Counted from the stretch's first letter, positions 50,898 to 59,723 are shown. The stretch is DNA of 64,000 nt from DATLSM01 sp049585815 (GCA_049585815.1 JBAVAR010000011.1:6490-70489); one strand, 5' to 3'. Notes: a model not told the origin generated them from the sequence alone. Made by a program: numbers and translations.

Positions 50898-52226
50898 CTA
50901 TACGAGCAGGGCGCCCTCCATCACGCCAGCTGCTCGCAGGTCGCGGTACCAGCGCTCTACGGGGTGCTCCTTGACGTAGCCATGGCCGCCGAGAAGTTGG
51001 ACGCCGTTGGAGCCGATCATCATTCCCTTCGCGGCGCAGAGTCGGCGCGCCAACGCTGACTCGTGAGCAAAGCTCCTACCCTGATCGGCGCGACTCGCGG
51101 CACGGTAGGTGGCAAGCCGCATCCCTTCCAGCTCGATCGCAATGCTCGAGACCGCAAATGCAACGCCCTGGCGGTTGGCGAGCGGCTCACCGAATGCGGT
51201 GCGCTGACCCACATACGGGATCACATAGTCGAGCACCGCCTGTGCGGTACCGATCGCCAGGGCGCACCAGCCGATCCGCGAGCGCTGCACGCAATCCGCA
51301 TAGGAATCGCGGCCCCCCTCCCCCAATAGCGCGCCGGCGGGAGCCCTGACGCCCTCGAGGATCAGCCGCCCCGTGCCCGCCGGGCGCAGGCCCATCGCCG
51401 GCTCAGGCTCAACCGAGAGACCGCCGCCTCCGGACTCGAGCAAAAAGAGCGCCGGGCCGTGGCCCTCCGCCTCGGCGGCGACGATGAAGAGCTCGCATGC
51501 CCCCGGCCGGGCGACCAGCGACTTGACGCCCTCGAGAATCCAATCTCCTCGATCGCGACGGGCGGTGGTCGACAGTCTGAACGGATCGAACAGCGGTGTT
51601 GGCTCGAGCATCGCCAGCGCCGCACCCGGTACGTCCTCGCCAACGAATGCGGGCAGGTAGGTCGCCTCCTGCTCGGCGGTCCCCCAGCGTCCGATTGCTG
51701 AGGCCACCGCGCCGGGGGCGAGCGCCGCGTATGCGATCCCCAGATCGCCGTGGGCAAGGGCCTCGCCGACCAACACCGCCGTGACAGCCGCTTGCTCGGG
51801 CATCACGCCACCAACCTCCTCGGGAATGCCGAGCATGTTCACGCCGAGCTCGTTGACCTGTGCAAGCAACTCCGCCGCCGTTGTGCACTCCTCGTCGGCC
51901 GCCAGCGCTGCCGGCCTCACCTTCGCCTCGGCGAAGTCGCGAACCGCCTCCTGGAAGAACTGCTGCTCGTCATCGGGGGTGATATCGAACAGCCCCCTCG
52001 GTTTGCCGGCTCTCTGACGGGCGGGTTTGCCCAGTCTCTGCGCTGCCTTGAAGGTGCGCCCAGCTGCGCTCGCGGTGCGGAAGCCGTTCTTGCTGGCCAT
52101 GAAGACGAGTCGCTCAGCCTGCTTGCGCAGGCCCACCCGGTCAAGAAGGCTCGAGCCGGCGAGTTGATTGAGGGCCCGCAACCCGAGGCCCATGCTGCGG
52201 TCGGCGACGGTGTCGGCCCTCCTCAT
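50898..52226 (-). CDS. Divergent acyl-CoA dehydrogenase-like subunit
   Basis: 442 residues from the ATG at 52226, which overlaps the previous stop (ATGA). An N-terminal extension of about 90 residues (SMGLGLRALNQLAGSSLLDRVGL...) precedes the dehydrogenase domain. The domain has the correct helical core (TPDDEQQFFQEAVRDFAEAKVRPAA, IPEEVGGVMPEQAAVTAVLVGEALAHGDLGIAYA) and C-terminus (GVQLLGGHGYVKEHPVERWYRD), but the flavin motif is altered (AMLEPTPLFDPF in place of T-E-P-x-A-G-S-D) and no EGT-type catalytic Glu is present at the end. It may be a partner subunit of the downstream dehydrogenase. Confidence 0.85.
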   Translation of the reverse strand: MRRADTVADRSMGLGLRALNQLAGSSLLDRVGLRKQAERLVFMASKNGFRTASAAGRTFKAAQRLGKPARQRAGKPRGLFDITPDDEQQFFQEAVRDFAEAKVRPAALAADEECTTAAELLAQVNELGVNMLGIPEEVGGVMPEQAAVTAVLVGEALAHGDLGIAYAALAPGAVASAIGRWGTAEQEATYLPAFVGEDVPGAALAMLEPTPLFDPFRLSTTARRDRGDWILEGVKSLVARPGACELFIVAAEAEGHGPALFLLESGGGGLSVEPEPAMGLRPAGTGRLILEGVRAPAGALLGEGGRDSYADCVQRSRIGWCALAIGTAQAVLDYVIPYVGQRTAFGEPLANRQGVAFAVSSIAIELEGMRLATYRAASRADQGRSFAHESALARRLCAAKGMMIGSNGVQLLGGHGYVKEHPVERWYRDLRAAGVMEGALLV

Positions 52227-53113
52227 CCCTTCAGGCTCCCTTCCAAGTGCGGTGATCTTCTTGTCGAGTCTCTGACGAAGAAACGCAACTGGCCATCGGT
52301 CTCCTGGCTGCCGAACGCGACCCTTGCCGGCAGCACGATCGGGCGGCGGAACTTGACCGCGATCGTCAAGGCGTTGGGAAGGCGGCTCTCCAGGGCAGCC
52401 AGGCATCGCGCCATGGTCCACATTCCGTGGGCGATTGCGCCGGGGAAGCCGAGTGCCTTAGCACTAAGTGAGTACATGTGGATCGGATTACGATCACCAG
52501 AGACCGCGGCGTAGCGTCGACCGAGATCGCCGTCAAGGCGCCACTCAGCGCTGGCGGGGAAGGACTCCGCGTCGATCGGGTCCCCTTTGTGGTTCGGTTT
52601 CGCGCTGACAGACGTCTCCCCACCTCCTCGGTGCAGCATCGTGCTTGTGCTCTGCCAGACCTTCTCTCCATCGGCGCTCACCTCGGTCAGCAAAGAGAAG
52701 GTGCGGCCCATACGGTGGGGCATGAGTTTCGTTGGCTCGACATCCAGTTCCAGCTCCTCGCCAATCTCGATCCGCCGGCGCTGCTCGATTCGGTTCTCGA
52801 TGTGAATGAGCCCGACCGCACCGAAGGGGAATCCCCCGTCAGCCATCACCGCCATGTGGAGAGGAAAGGCAAGCACGTGCGGGAAGGTGGGAGGGAGATG
52901 GTCGCGGAGAGCGAAGCCGCAGACCCTCGCGTAGGAGGCGAGCGCCTTGGGCTTTGCTCGGACCCCGGCAAGCTTCAGGTCCAAAGGGGGGATCTCACCG
53001 CCTCCACCTGGCAGGAAGGGCAACAGCGAGGCGCCGGGGATCAGCGGTGCCGCGGCGCGAACGTACAGCGGCAAGACGCTGGGGGAGCGCTCCAGGATGC
53101 GGGTGCTCATCAC
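52223..53113 (-). CDS. MaoC-like double hot-dog dehydratase
   Basis: 296 residues: two hot-dog units, the N-terminal one degenerate (about 30-160) and the C-terminal one catalytic (DLGRRYAAVSGDRNPIHMYSLSAKALGFPGAIAHGMWTMA, with the Asp/His dyad and the A-H-G-M segment). This is the layout of mycobacterial HtdX/HtdY-type (R)-3-hydroxyacyl dehydratases acting on CoA or ACP thioesters. It overlaps both neighbours by four bases, so the three proteins are made from one message. Expected role: hydration or dehydration step in fatty-acid metabolism together with the FabG and thiolase upstream. Confidence 0.9.
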   Translation of the reverse strand: MMSTRILERSPSVLPLYVRAAAPLIPGASLLPFLPGGGGEIPPLDLKLAGVRAKPKALASYARVCGFALRDHLPPTFPHVLAFPLHMAVMADGGFPFGAVGLIHIENRIEQRRRIEIGEELELDVEPTKLMPHRMGRTFSLLTEVSADGEKVWQSTSTMLHRGGGETSVSAKPNHKGDPIDAESFPASAEWRLDGDLGRRYAAVSGDRNPIHMYSLSAKALGFPGAIAHGMWTMARCLAALESRLPNALTIAVKFRRPIVLPARVAFGSQETDGQLRFFVRDSTRRSPHLEGSLKG

Positions 53114-54435
53114 GCGCCCAGCAGGCTCTGACCACAGACCCGCACCACGTTGCCGTTGACCCCGGTCGAGGCAGGGCAGGCAAACCAGGCGATCGTCTCG
53201 GCGACATCGGCCGCCAGTCCACCTTGAGAGAGGCTGTTCATCCGCCGGCCTGCTTCGCGAGGCGCGATCGGCATCGCCGCGGTCATCGCCGTCTCGATGA
53301 AGCCCGGCGCTACGGCGTTGATCGTCGCTTCTCGCCCGGCCAGCTCTGGCGCCAGCGCTTCCACCATTCCAATCACACCCGCCTTCGAGGTCGCGTAATT
53401 GGTCTGTCCCGGATTGCCCGCGATCCCCGACATCGAGGAGACGCAGACAATGCGTCCGTTGGTGGCCAGCAGGCCACCACCAAGCAGTGCATCGTTGATT
53501 CGCTCCTCGCTAGAGAGGTTGATTTCCATCAGCTCGTTCCAGCGCTCTTCGGGCATCTTGGCGATCGTTCGATCGCGGGTCACTCCTGCGTTGTGAACGA
53601 CCACGTCGAGCCCGCCGTCGAAATGCTCGGCGATCCGCTGCGGCGCCTCGGCGGCGGTTATATCGAGCTCGATTGCCTCGCCGCCGATTTCCGCGGCCAT
53701 GCTGCGCAGCCCCGCGGCAGCCTGCGGCAGGTCGAGCCCAACAACCTTGGCGCCCTCGCGCGCAAGCGTCACCGCTATCGCCGCGCCGATCCCCCGCGAG
53801 GCACCGGTAACCAGCGCCACCTTGCCGTCCAGGGGACGGTCCCAGTCGATCTCAGGGGTGGGGGAGACACCGATGCCGATCCGCAGCACTTGCCCGGAAA
53901 CGTAGGCCGAGCGTGGCGAGAGGCCGAAGCGCAGGGTCGAGCCGAGCTGGTCCTCGGCGCCCGGTGAGACGAGGAGCAGCTGGGCTGTTGCACCCCGACC
54001 GCCCACCTCCTTGGCGAGCGAGCGGGTAAAGCCCTCCAACGCACGTTGGGCGGTTGCCGCACGCGTCGAGCCGGCCTCTGCCGGTGGCGTCCCCAAAACG
54101 ATCACTCGCCCGTTGCGCTGCAGCCTCCCGGCCGTCGGGTAGAAAAAGCGCTGCAGCTCGACCAGCTGGGTCGAGTCGACGATCCCGGTTGCATCGAAGA
54201 GGAGAGCCTTCGCCGGGCCTTCGGCTCCGGCCCGTTCGGCTTTGATCTGATCGAGCAGAGCCGCCAGCTCCCTTCCGAGCCGCCCACCCGGTGCGGCGCC
54301 CGAGAGAACGCGGCCGGAGATGACCGCAGCGCCAGGCTCGTGGCGCTCAAGGGTCACCGGCCGCGGCAGTCCGAGCTGGCTGGCGATCGTCGAGATGCCC
54401 GGTGCATTGACGACCTGCGAATAGAGGTCTCTCAT
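53110..54435 (-). CDS. High-molecular-weight 3-oxoacyl-ACP/CoA reductase (FabG4 type)
   Basis: 441 residues, nearly twice the size of ordinary FabG. Residues 1-200 form a degenerate Rossmann-like domain (LFDATGIVDSTQLVELQRFFYPTAGRLQRNGRVIVLGTPP). Residues 205-441 are a full SDR: TGASRGIGAAIAVTLAREGAKVVGLDLP, HNAGVTRDRTIAKM, catalytic Ser in SSMSGIAGN and YATSK. This is the HMwFabG architecture of Mycobacterium FabG4, which uses NADH with acyl-CoA or ACP substrates. It shares TGATG with the thiolase upstream and ATGA with MaoC downstream. Confidence 0.92.
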   Translation of the reverse strand: MRDLYSQVVNAPGISTIASQLGLPRPVTLERHEPGAAVISGRVLSGAAPGGRLGRELAALLDQIKAERAGAEGPAKALLFDATGIVDSTQLVELQRFFYPTAGRLQRNGRVIVLGTPPAEAGSTRAATAQRALEGFTRSLAKEVGGRGATAQLLLVSPGAEDQLGSTLRFGLSPRSAYVSGQVLRIGIGVSPTPEIDWDRPLDGKVALVTGASRGIGAAIAVTLAREGAKVVGLDLPQAAAGLRSMAAEIGGEAIELDITAAEAPQRIAEHFDGGLDVVVHNAGVTRDRTIAKMPEERWNELMEINLSSEERINDALLGGGLLATNGRIVCVSSMSGIAGNPGQTNYATSKAGVIGMVEALAPELAGREATINAVAPGFIETAMTAAMPIAPREAGRRMNSLSQGGLAADVAETIAWFACPASTGVNGNVVRVCGQSLLGA

Positions 54436-55718
54436 CAGGCGGGTCCCTCCAGAATCGCGACAACGCCCTGGCCACCGGCTGCACAGATACTGATCAGGCC
54501 GCGGCCGCCGCCGTCGCTGTGCAACTGCTTGGCGAGGCCGGCGACAATCCGGCCACCGGTTGCGGCGAAGGGATGCCCGGCGGCGAGCGAACCGCCGTTG
54601 ACGTTGAGCTTGGCCCGGTCGATTGCGCCCAGGGGGCCATCGATGCCGAGCTTTTCCTCGCAGAACGCGGGGTCCTCCCAGGCTGCCAGGGTGCAGAGAA
54701 CCTGTGCGGCGAAGGCCTCATGGATCTCGTAGTAGTCGAAATCGCCGAGTCGGAGCTCCGCTCGGTCGAGCATCGCCGGCATCGCGTAGGCCGGCGCCAT
54801 CAGCAACCCTTCGCGCTTGTGAACATGGTCGACGGCGGCGGTCTGGGCCTCAGTGATGTAAGCGAGAACCGGCAGTTCACGGTCGGCCGCCCACCCCTCG
54901 GAGGCGAGCAGCACTGCGGCGGCGCCGTCGCTTAGCGGTGTCGAGTTGGCGGCGGTCATCGTGCCATCCGAGCCACCGAAGACCGGCTTCAGCGCCGCCA
55001 ACCTCTCGGGGTCAGAATCAGCCCGCAGGTTCTGATCGCGCTCAAGGCCAAGGTAGGGCGTGAGCAGATCGTCGAGAAAGCCGCGCTCATATGCAGCCGC
55101 CAGATTGCGGTGACTGGCGAGCGCGAGCTGATCCTGTTCGACCCGTCCGATGCCCCACTCGGTCGCCATCAGTGCGCAGTGCTCCCCCATCGAGAGCCCG
55201 GTCCGCGGCTCCTCATTGCGGGGGATCGCCGGCACGATGTGGCTGGGTCGCACCTGCGCCAGGGCCCGCAGCCTCCCGACGGTAGAGCGTTGCCGGTTCG
55301 CCTCCAAGAGAGTCTCACGCAGCTGCTCGTTCAGTGCAATCGGGGCATCGGATGTGGTGTCCACCCCGCAGGCAATCCCAGCGTCGACCTGTCCCAGCGC
55401 GATCTTGTTGGCGATCAGGATCGTCGTCTCCAGTCCGGTGCCGCATGCTTGCTGGACGTCATAGGCGGGCGTCTCCGCGGCAAGCCGTGTGCTGAGGACG
55501 CTCTCCCTGGTCAGGTCGCGGTCGCGGGAGTGCTTGAGGACCGCCCCTCCGGCGACCTCGCCGAGCCGCTCACCCGCAAGCCCGAAGCGGTCGATCAGCC
55601 CATCGAGCGCGGCCGTGAGCATGTCCTGGTTGGTGGCGTGGGCGTAGGCGCTATCAGAGCGCGCGAAGGGAATCCTGTTGGCGCCGATGATGGCTACGCG
55701 CCGGGGACTGTCGATCAA
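54435..55718 (-). CDS. Acetyl-CoA acetyltransferase/3-ketoacyl-CoA thiolase
   Basis: 427 residues from a TTG with GAGAGG nine bases upstream. The nucleophile is Cys92 (QQACGTGLETT); the other active-site residues are in EIHEAFAAQ, NVNGGSLAAGHPFAATGGR (His) and ICAAGGQGVV (second Cys). It cleaves 3-ketoacyl-CoA or condenses acyl-CoA units; the length and the EIHEAFA form fit the FadI/FadA2 group. It is the first gene of the operon and therefore sets its expression; the 317-base region upstream should hold the promoter. Confidence 0.92.
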   Translation of the reverse strand: MIDSPRRVAIIGANRIPFARSDSAYAHATNQDMLTAALDGLIDRFGLAGERLGEVAGGAVLKHSRDRDLTRESVLSTRLAAETPAYDVQQACGTGLETTILIANKIALGQVDAGIACGVDTTSDAPIALNEQLRETLLEANRQRSTVGRLRALAQVRPSHIVPAIPRNEEPRTGLSMGEHCALMATEWGIGRVEQDQLALASHRNLAAAYERGFLDDLLTPYLGLERDQNLRADSDPERLAALKPVFGGSDGTMTAANSTPLSDGAAAVLLASEGWAADRELPVLAYITEAQTAAVDHVHKREGLLMAPAYAMPAMLDRAELRLGDFDYYEIHEAFAAQVLCTLAAWEDPAFCEEKLGIDGPLGAIDRAKLNVNGGSLAAGHPFAATGGRIVAGLAKQLHSDGGGRGLISICAAGGQGVVAILEGPA

Positions 55719-56035
55719 CGCAGAACGCCTCTCTGGTCAAAAACATTGCAGGTTTCCGTGTAGAGGTTACACGAGCCGAGCGGGCGGCTGAACCCCTCGC
55801 CCTTGCGCCCTGCATCGAGGTGCTTGGGACGCAGCGCAGGGCTCTGACCGCGGCTCTTTTCGGAGTCCCCGTCCCCAATCCCACTCGACGATGGCCGGAT
55901 TGGCACGATCAATTTCCCGCTGCACACGGAGATCAAGCACAGGTTGGGAGCCCTGTGGGAGACCAGTTGATCTAGCCGACGTTCCTCCCTCCCGAGGGGG
56001 TCTTTGCTCAATCGGGGAGGACTTCATCCCCGGCG
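55719..56035. other. Upstream region of the fatty-acid operon
   Basis: No gene is supported. It should contain the operon's minus-strand promoter. I see no convincing -35/-10 pair and no clear operator palindrome. Confidence 0.4.
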
Positions 56036-56290
56036 TCAGCGCAGCTCGTCGAGCGAGGCGACCTCGAGGTCGAACGCTTCATCGGCGGAGCGCCGACGTC
56101 GATACGGAGAGACGATCACCCGGTGGACCTCACCGCAGACGCAATGGATTTCGATCGGGCGCGTGTCGGTGGCCGGGTCGGTGTCGACCTTGAGCCGTCG
56201 GAGCTTGCCGGTGGGCTTACAGCCGAAGGAGATCACCCAGCCATAGTCATCGCGATCGGTGCGTTTGTTCCAGTGATTTGAATTGGCCAT
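56036..56290 (-). CDS. Short hypothetical protein with a C-x-C motif
   Basis: 84 residues; GAGAGG precedes the ATG at 56290. The sequence has a W/D-rich N-terminus (MANSNHWNKRTDRDDYGWVI), then FGCKPTGKLRRLKVDTDPA, the motif IHCVCGEVHRVIV and an acidic end (DEAFDLEVASLDELR). Three Cys in this context suggest a small zinc-binding or redox fold, but the set is incomplete. Not recognised. Confidence 0.65.
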   Translation of the reverse strand: MANSNHWNKRTDRDDYGWVISFGCKPTGKLRRLKVDTDPATDTRPIEIHCVCGEVHRVIVSPYRRRRSADEAFDLEVASLDELR

Positions 56291-56421
56291 CTGTACATCC
56301 TCTCGGGTTGAGAGTCGCGCCGCAGCCAGGACGTGGTGTAACCCAGTGGCTGGCGTCGACTGCAGAGTGCCTGCCTGCGATTAGCCGGGGTTGGGTGGGC
56401 TGGTTGGCTGCACTGCTCAGA

Positions 56422-56844
56422 TCAGAGCGGCGTGACGACGACGATCGGGATCAACCTGGAAGTCTGCTTCTGGTAGGCGCTGTAGCGATCCTGGTTGTTC
56501 TCGTTGACGAGCTTCCAAAGGCGATCGAAGTCGGGGTCTGATTGCTCGATCACCCTGGATATCGCCTTGAGGCGCTTGCGAGCGACCTGAACCCCGACTT
56601 CCGGGTTGGCCCGGAGGTTGTAGAGCCAAGCCGGAGGTCGCTCCGCGCCGCCGTTGGAGGCGACCAGGACGTACTCGGCTCCATCGAGCGCATATACGAG
56701 GGCATTTGTCCGCGCCAAGCCAGAGCGACGCCCGGTGGTGCGAAGCAACAGCGTGGGCACGCCAATCATCCGGTGCCCGATCCGTCCATCGGTTGCCTTG
56801 TAGATCCACTCGTGAAGGCGCAGACCCTGGCCCATCAGGCTCAT
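56422..56844 (-). CDS. Deazaflavin (F420)-dependent nitroreductase family protein
   Basis: 140 residues, paralogous to the product of 7170-7595. It shows HRMIGVPTLLLRTTGRRSGLARTNALVYALDGAEYVLVASNGG (split barrel with the T-G-R-R-S-G cofactor loop), PAWLYNLRANPEVGVQV and the C-terminal LIPIVVVTPL. An F420-linked oxidoreductase of unknown substrate. A TAGGGT hexamer ends eight bases before the ATG. Confidence 0.88.
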   Translation of the reverse strand: MSLMGQGLRLHEWIYKATDGRIGHRMIGVPTLLLRTTGRRSGLARTNALVYALDGAEYVLVASNGGAERPPAWLYNLRANPEVGVQVARKRLKAISRVIEQSDPDFDRLWKLVNENNQDRYSAYQKQTSRLIPIVVVTPL

Positions 56845-56852
56845 CAGGAGGG

Positions 56853-56858
56853 ACCCTA
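56853..56858 (-). promoter_or_regulatory. Probable -10 box (TAGGGT), leaderless geometry
   Basis: TAGGGT on the minus strand, eight bases before the ATG at 56844. Confidence 0.45.
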
Positions 56859-56926
56859 CGCGTTTGGGGCCGACCGCACACCGTTTTCATTGGGGCACGA
56901 ATGGTGGCCCTCGCGCCGGCGCGTTC

Positions 56927-56932
56927 TAATCT
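56927..56932 (+). promoter_or_regulatory. Possible -10 box (TAATCT)
   Basis: TAATCT ends 12 bases before the ATG at 56945; the leader would be only about five bases. Confidence 0.35.
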
Positions 56933-56944
56933 CGACAATGTCCC

Positions 56945-57775
56945 ATGAGCAACGAAGCCCAAAGTCTCGAGGAGGCGACCGCACTTTCTGGTGGAGATGG
57001 TCGCTACTCGATCCGGTTAAGTGAGGCGTGGGAGATCTGGGGACCGAGCGGCGGTTACTTGGCGGCGATCGCCCTCCGCGCTGGGGGTCTTGAGTCGCAC
57101 ATTCCGCGCCCGGCGAGCTTTTACTGTCACTTCCTCAGCTCTCCGGACTTTGCCGACGTCGACGTTTCGGTCCAAGTCCACAGGCGAGGGCGTCGATCTG
57201 AGTCGCTAGCGGTGAACATTACCCAGAGGGATAAGCCGGTCCTCTTTGCTCTGATCAGGACGGTTGCCGACGCATGGGGTTTTCGACATCAGGAGCCGCA
57301 GCGGCCAGATGTGGCGGCGCCCGCTGAGTCAATCCCCTTCCAGCGAACAAAGGATGGAAAGCCCCTCTTTCGGTTCTGGAACAACGTGAGCTGTCGCCGG
57401 CCTCAATTGAGTTCGGGCGAGGAGACGGTACGGCCCGTGATCCGGGAGTGGGTGCGCTTCGAGCCGAGGGCGCAATTCGCCGATCCATTTCTCGATGCAG
57501 CCCGTCCCCTGATTCTGCTGGATACCTTCGGTTTTCCGGCCGCTTGGCAGAAGTACCGGAGTGCGGATTACATCGCCCCTAACCTCGACACTTACGTGTG
57601 CTTTCACAGCCCCGCTGCCGACAGCGAGTGGCTCCTGGTTGATCACGAATGTCCGGTGGCCGCCGACGGCCTGCTGGGAGTTGGCGGGCGCGTTTGGGAT
57701 GTGGCCGGAAACCTGCTCGCCAGCGGCAGTGCCCAGCTGTGCTGCATCCCGCGCCACCAAAGCGACGGTAATTGA
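56945..57775 (+). CDS. Acyl-CoA thioesterase family protein (double hot-dog)
   Basis: 276 residues with the TesB-like two-hot-dog layout: WEIWGPSGGYLAAIALRAGG in the first half (the G-P-x-G-G-Y-L motif), SFYCHFLSSPDFADVDVSVQVHRRGRRSESLAVNITQRDKPVLFALI, and in the second YIAPNLDTYVCFHSPAADSEWLLVDHECPVAADGLLGVGGRVWDVAGNLLASGSAQLC. It hydrolyses acyl-CoA to free acid and CoA. It lies beside the fatty-acid operon on the opposite strand, which fits a shared role in lipid metabolism. Confidence 0.87.
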   Translation: MSNEAQSLEEATALSGGDGRYSIRLSEAWEIWGPSGGYLAAIALRAGGLESHIPRPASFYCHFLSSPDFADVDVSVQVHRRGRRSESLAVNITQRDKPVLFALIRTVADAWGFRHQEPQRPDVAAPAESIPFQRTKDGKPLFRFWNNVSCRRPQLSSGEETVRPVIREWVRFEPRAQFADPFLDAARPLILLDTFGFPAAWQKYRSADYIAPNLDTYVCFHSPAADSEWLLVDHECPVAADGLLGVGGRVWDVAGNLLASGSAQLCCIPRHQSDGN

Positions 57776-57831
57776 GGCTGCGTCGGCCCGCCAACAGCCC
57801 ATCGCCGCGCGGCTGGGCCCTATGGCAAATT

Positions 57832-58257
57832 TCACCGTGCAGGAGCGATCTCCCGGTCGAATTCGGCCACGAGTTCGGCAAGTCCAACCGCGCGGATCTC
57901 GGCGCTCTCAGCGACACCGTCGTGGGCGGAAAGTGCGAAGAGCCTTTCGACAAACACCTGCCAGCGCAGCGCCGGTCGCATCTGGATTCGAAGGTGCGCA
58001 GGGCCCCCGCCGACATTGCGGGCGCTGTGCGGAGTGCCTGGGGGCGCGAGCAGCGTCTCGCCCGGCCCAGTCATTCGTTCCAGTCCGTCGACCCGAAAGC
58101 AAACGCTGCCGGCGATCACTTCCCACCTCTCCTCCATTGCCGGGTGGATGTGTTCAGGGGTCCGATGATCCGCATCAGCCCAGAAGTCGTCCATTTCCAA
58201 AAGCTCTCCGCCGGTTTCCTCGCCTGTACGAAGAAAGACGATGCGCTCTCCAGTCAT
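57832..58257 (-). CDS. Cupin-domain protein downstream of a methyltransferase
   Basis: 141 residues from the ATG at 58257, which has GGGAG about 12 bases upstream; an earlier start would overlap the upstream gene. Cupin motif 1 is PEHIHPAMEERWEVIAGSVCFRVDG (His-x-His and Glu ligands). Motif 2 is PGETLLAPPGTPHSARNVG with its His. All four ligands are present, so a metal centre is likely. It follows the methyltransferase by 37 bases, probably in one operon. Confidence 0.82.
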   Translation of the reverse strand: MTGERIVFLRTGEETGGELLEMDDFWADADHRTPEHIHPAMEERWEVIAGSVCFRVDGLERMTGPGETLLAPPGTPHSARNVGGGPAHLRIQMRPALRWQVFVERLFALSAHDGVAESAEIRAVGLAELVAEFDREIAPAR

Positions 58258-58294
58258 GGCGTTCTCAATCTCCCTCGGCGGGCGACCCACGCCC

Positions 58295-59053
58295 TCACTC
58301 AGCCCCAGATATGACCATGCGCAGTCCCACATCCAGCTCGGTCATCTTGCGCAGGTACCCGTAGCGTTTCTCCCACGCTCCGCTATTTAGGTCGGCCGCG
58401 AGCCGCTCCCGGCCTGCGCTCCTCGCCTCCTCCGAGATGCTCTGCCAAACCCACATCGGCCGCACCACCTTCTCCTCGAAGAGCAGCTCGGGGCGCGCCC
58501 AAAGGGCCGCGAAGAAGTGGTCGGTGCAATCCCGCGGCACCGGCAGCGGAATGCTGTGGGCAGGGGAGAGCCTCCGCGCCAACTCGGTGCTCGTGAGCGA
58601 AGACCGTCGCTTTAACCTCAGCATCTCCGGGAAGTAGTCGCGGGTGATCCAGAGACTGGTCAACGCGCCCGGGTCGAAGGCGACGATCAGGATGCGCCGC
58701 CGAGTTACGCGCCGCAGCTCCCTCAGCCCGGCAGCGGGGTCAGACCAGTGATGGACGGTCAGCACCGCCATTCCCGCGTCGAAGCTGTCGTCGGGGAATG
58801 GCAGGTTTTCGGCGCACGCCTGGATCACCGGAGCGCCGTCGGCGGGTCTTTGAGCGATCATCTCCGCGGAGGGCTCGACCGCCGTGACCTCCCGATCGGG
58901 AGGCTCATAGGAGCCGGCTCCCGCTCCCACGTTCACGACGGTTCGGGCATTCCCAAGGGCAGCTTCGATGCGGGCGCCGATGCGGGGGTCTGACCTACGC
59001 ATCTCGCTGTAGCCGCGACCAAGCTGATCATATAAAGGAGCCCCGCTCACCAT
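58295..59053 (-). CDS. Class I SAM-dependent methyltransferase
   Basis: 252 residues. SAM-binding motif I is TVVNVGAGAGSYE (about 38-50); the acidic end of strand 2 is VTAVEPSAEMI; motif II region is CAENLPFPDDSFDAGMAVLTVHHWSDPAAGLRELRRVTRRRILIVAFD. This matches the UbiE/type-11 methyltransferase group. The target is unknown. A cupin gene follows 37 bases downstream on the same strand. Confidence 0.9.
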   Translation of the reverse strand: MVSGAPLYDQLGRGYSEMRRSDPRIGARIEAALGNARTVVNVGAGAGSYEPPDREVTAVEPSAEMIAQRPADGAPVIQACAENLPFPDDSFDAGMAVLTVHHWSDPAAGLRELRRVTRRRILIVAFDPGALTSLWITRDYFPEMLRLKRRSSLTSTELARRLSPAHSIPLPVPRDCTDHFFAALWARPELLFEEKVVRPMWVWQSISEEARSAGRERLAADLNSGAWEKRYGYLRKMTELDVGLRMVISGAE

Positions 59054-59167
59054 TGCCGTCGCTCATCGACATTGCAAGCGGTAGGTGCTGCCCGATGGCC
59101 TCCTCCCATCCCGGCCAAGCGTAATCCGCACAAGCACGTCCCCGAGCCTGGGCGAGAACGCCAGGGG

Positions 59168-59584
59168 TTAGCTGAGCACCGATACGACAACACTGCGCTC
59201 CCTCGGTCTGTCGTCGAAGTCGATCAGGACCAGCTGTTGCCAGGTGCCAAGCGCCAGCCGTCGATCAATCACGGGCAGAGTCTCGGAGGCACCCACAAGC
59301 GAGGCGCGCTGGTGCGCGTGAGAGTTGGTGTCATGGTTGAGGCGGTTGTGCTCATACTCGGCCTTCGCCGGGATCAGCCGCTCGAACATCTCGCGCAGAT
59401 CGTGGACTGCGCCCGGCTCGAACTCCATTGTCGTGATCGCGGCGGTCGAACCGAGCACGAATACCAGTGCCTGCGCCTTGCCGACCGCAGCCTCCTCGAC
59501 CGCCCCATTGACCGCTGCGGTGATGTCGAGGATTTCCGCTTCGCCATTTGTCGAGAAGCGTAGTTCGGCGGTATCTATCGCCAC
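59168..59584 (-). CDS. YjbQ family protein (UPF0047)
   Basis: 138 residues from a GTG. It carries the family signature at the C-terminal half: NHDTNSHAHQRASLVGASETLPVIDRRLALGTWQQLVLIDFDDRPRERSVVV, with the conserved His residues and the L-G-T-W-Q turn. YjbQ of E. coli has weak thiamine-phosphate synthase activity; the true role in actinobacteria is open. A TAGGTT hexamer ends six bases before the start. Confidence 0.9.
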   Translation of the reverse strand: MAIDTAELRFSTNGEAEILDITAAVNGAVEEAAVGKAQALVFVLGSTAAITTMEFEPGAVHDLREMFERLIPAKAEYEHNRLNHDTNSHAHQRASLVGASETLPVIDRRLALGTWQQLVLIDFDDRPRERSVVVSVLS

Positions 59585-59590
59585 AGGCTC

Positions 59591-59596
59591 AACCTA
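59591..59596 (-). promoter_or_regulatory. Probable -10 box (TAGGTT), leaderless geometry
   Basis: TAGGTT on the minus strand, six bases before the GTG at 59584. Confidence 0.45.
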
Positions 59597-59723
59597 GCGC
59601 AGCCTTTCCGGCGCGAGGGGGAATGGACTTGAACCGTGCTGTCAAGGCCAGGCGCGCGCACAGATGCGCAGTAGGCTCCAACCACGCGCCGAGTGGGATC
59701 GGCCCTAACCGTGAGGAGATCCG

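Noticed and set aside
52954..53967. 337-codon plus-strand frame over the FabG/MaoC genes
   Set aside because: Antisense to well-recognised genes; no start signal or motif.
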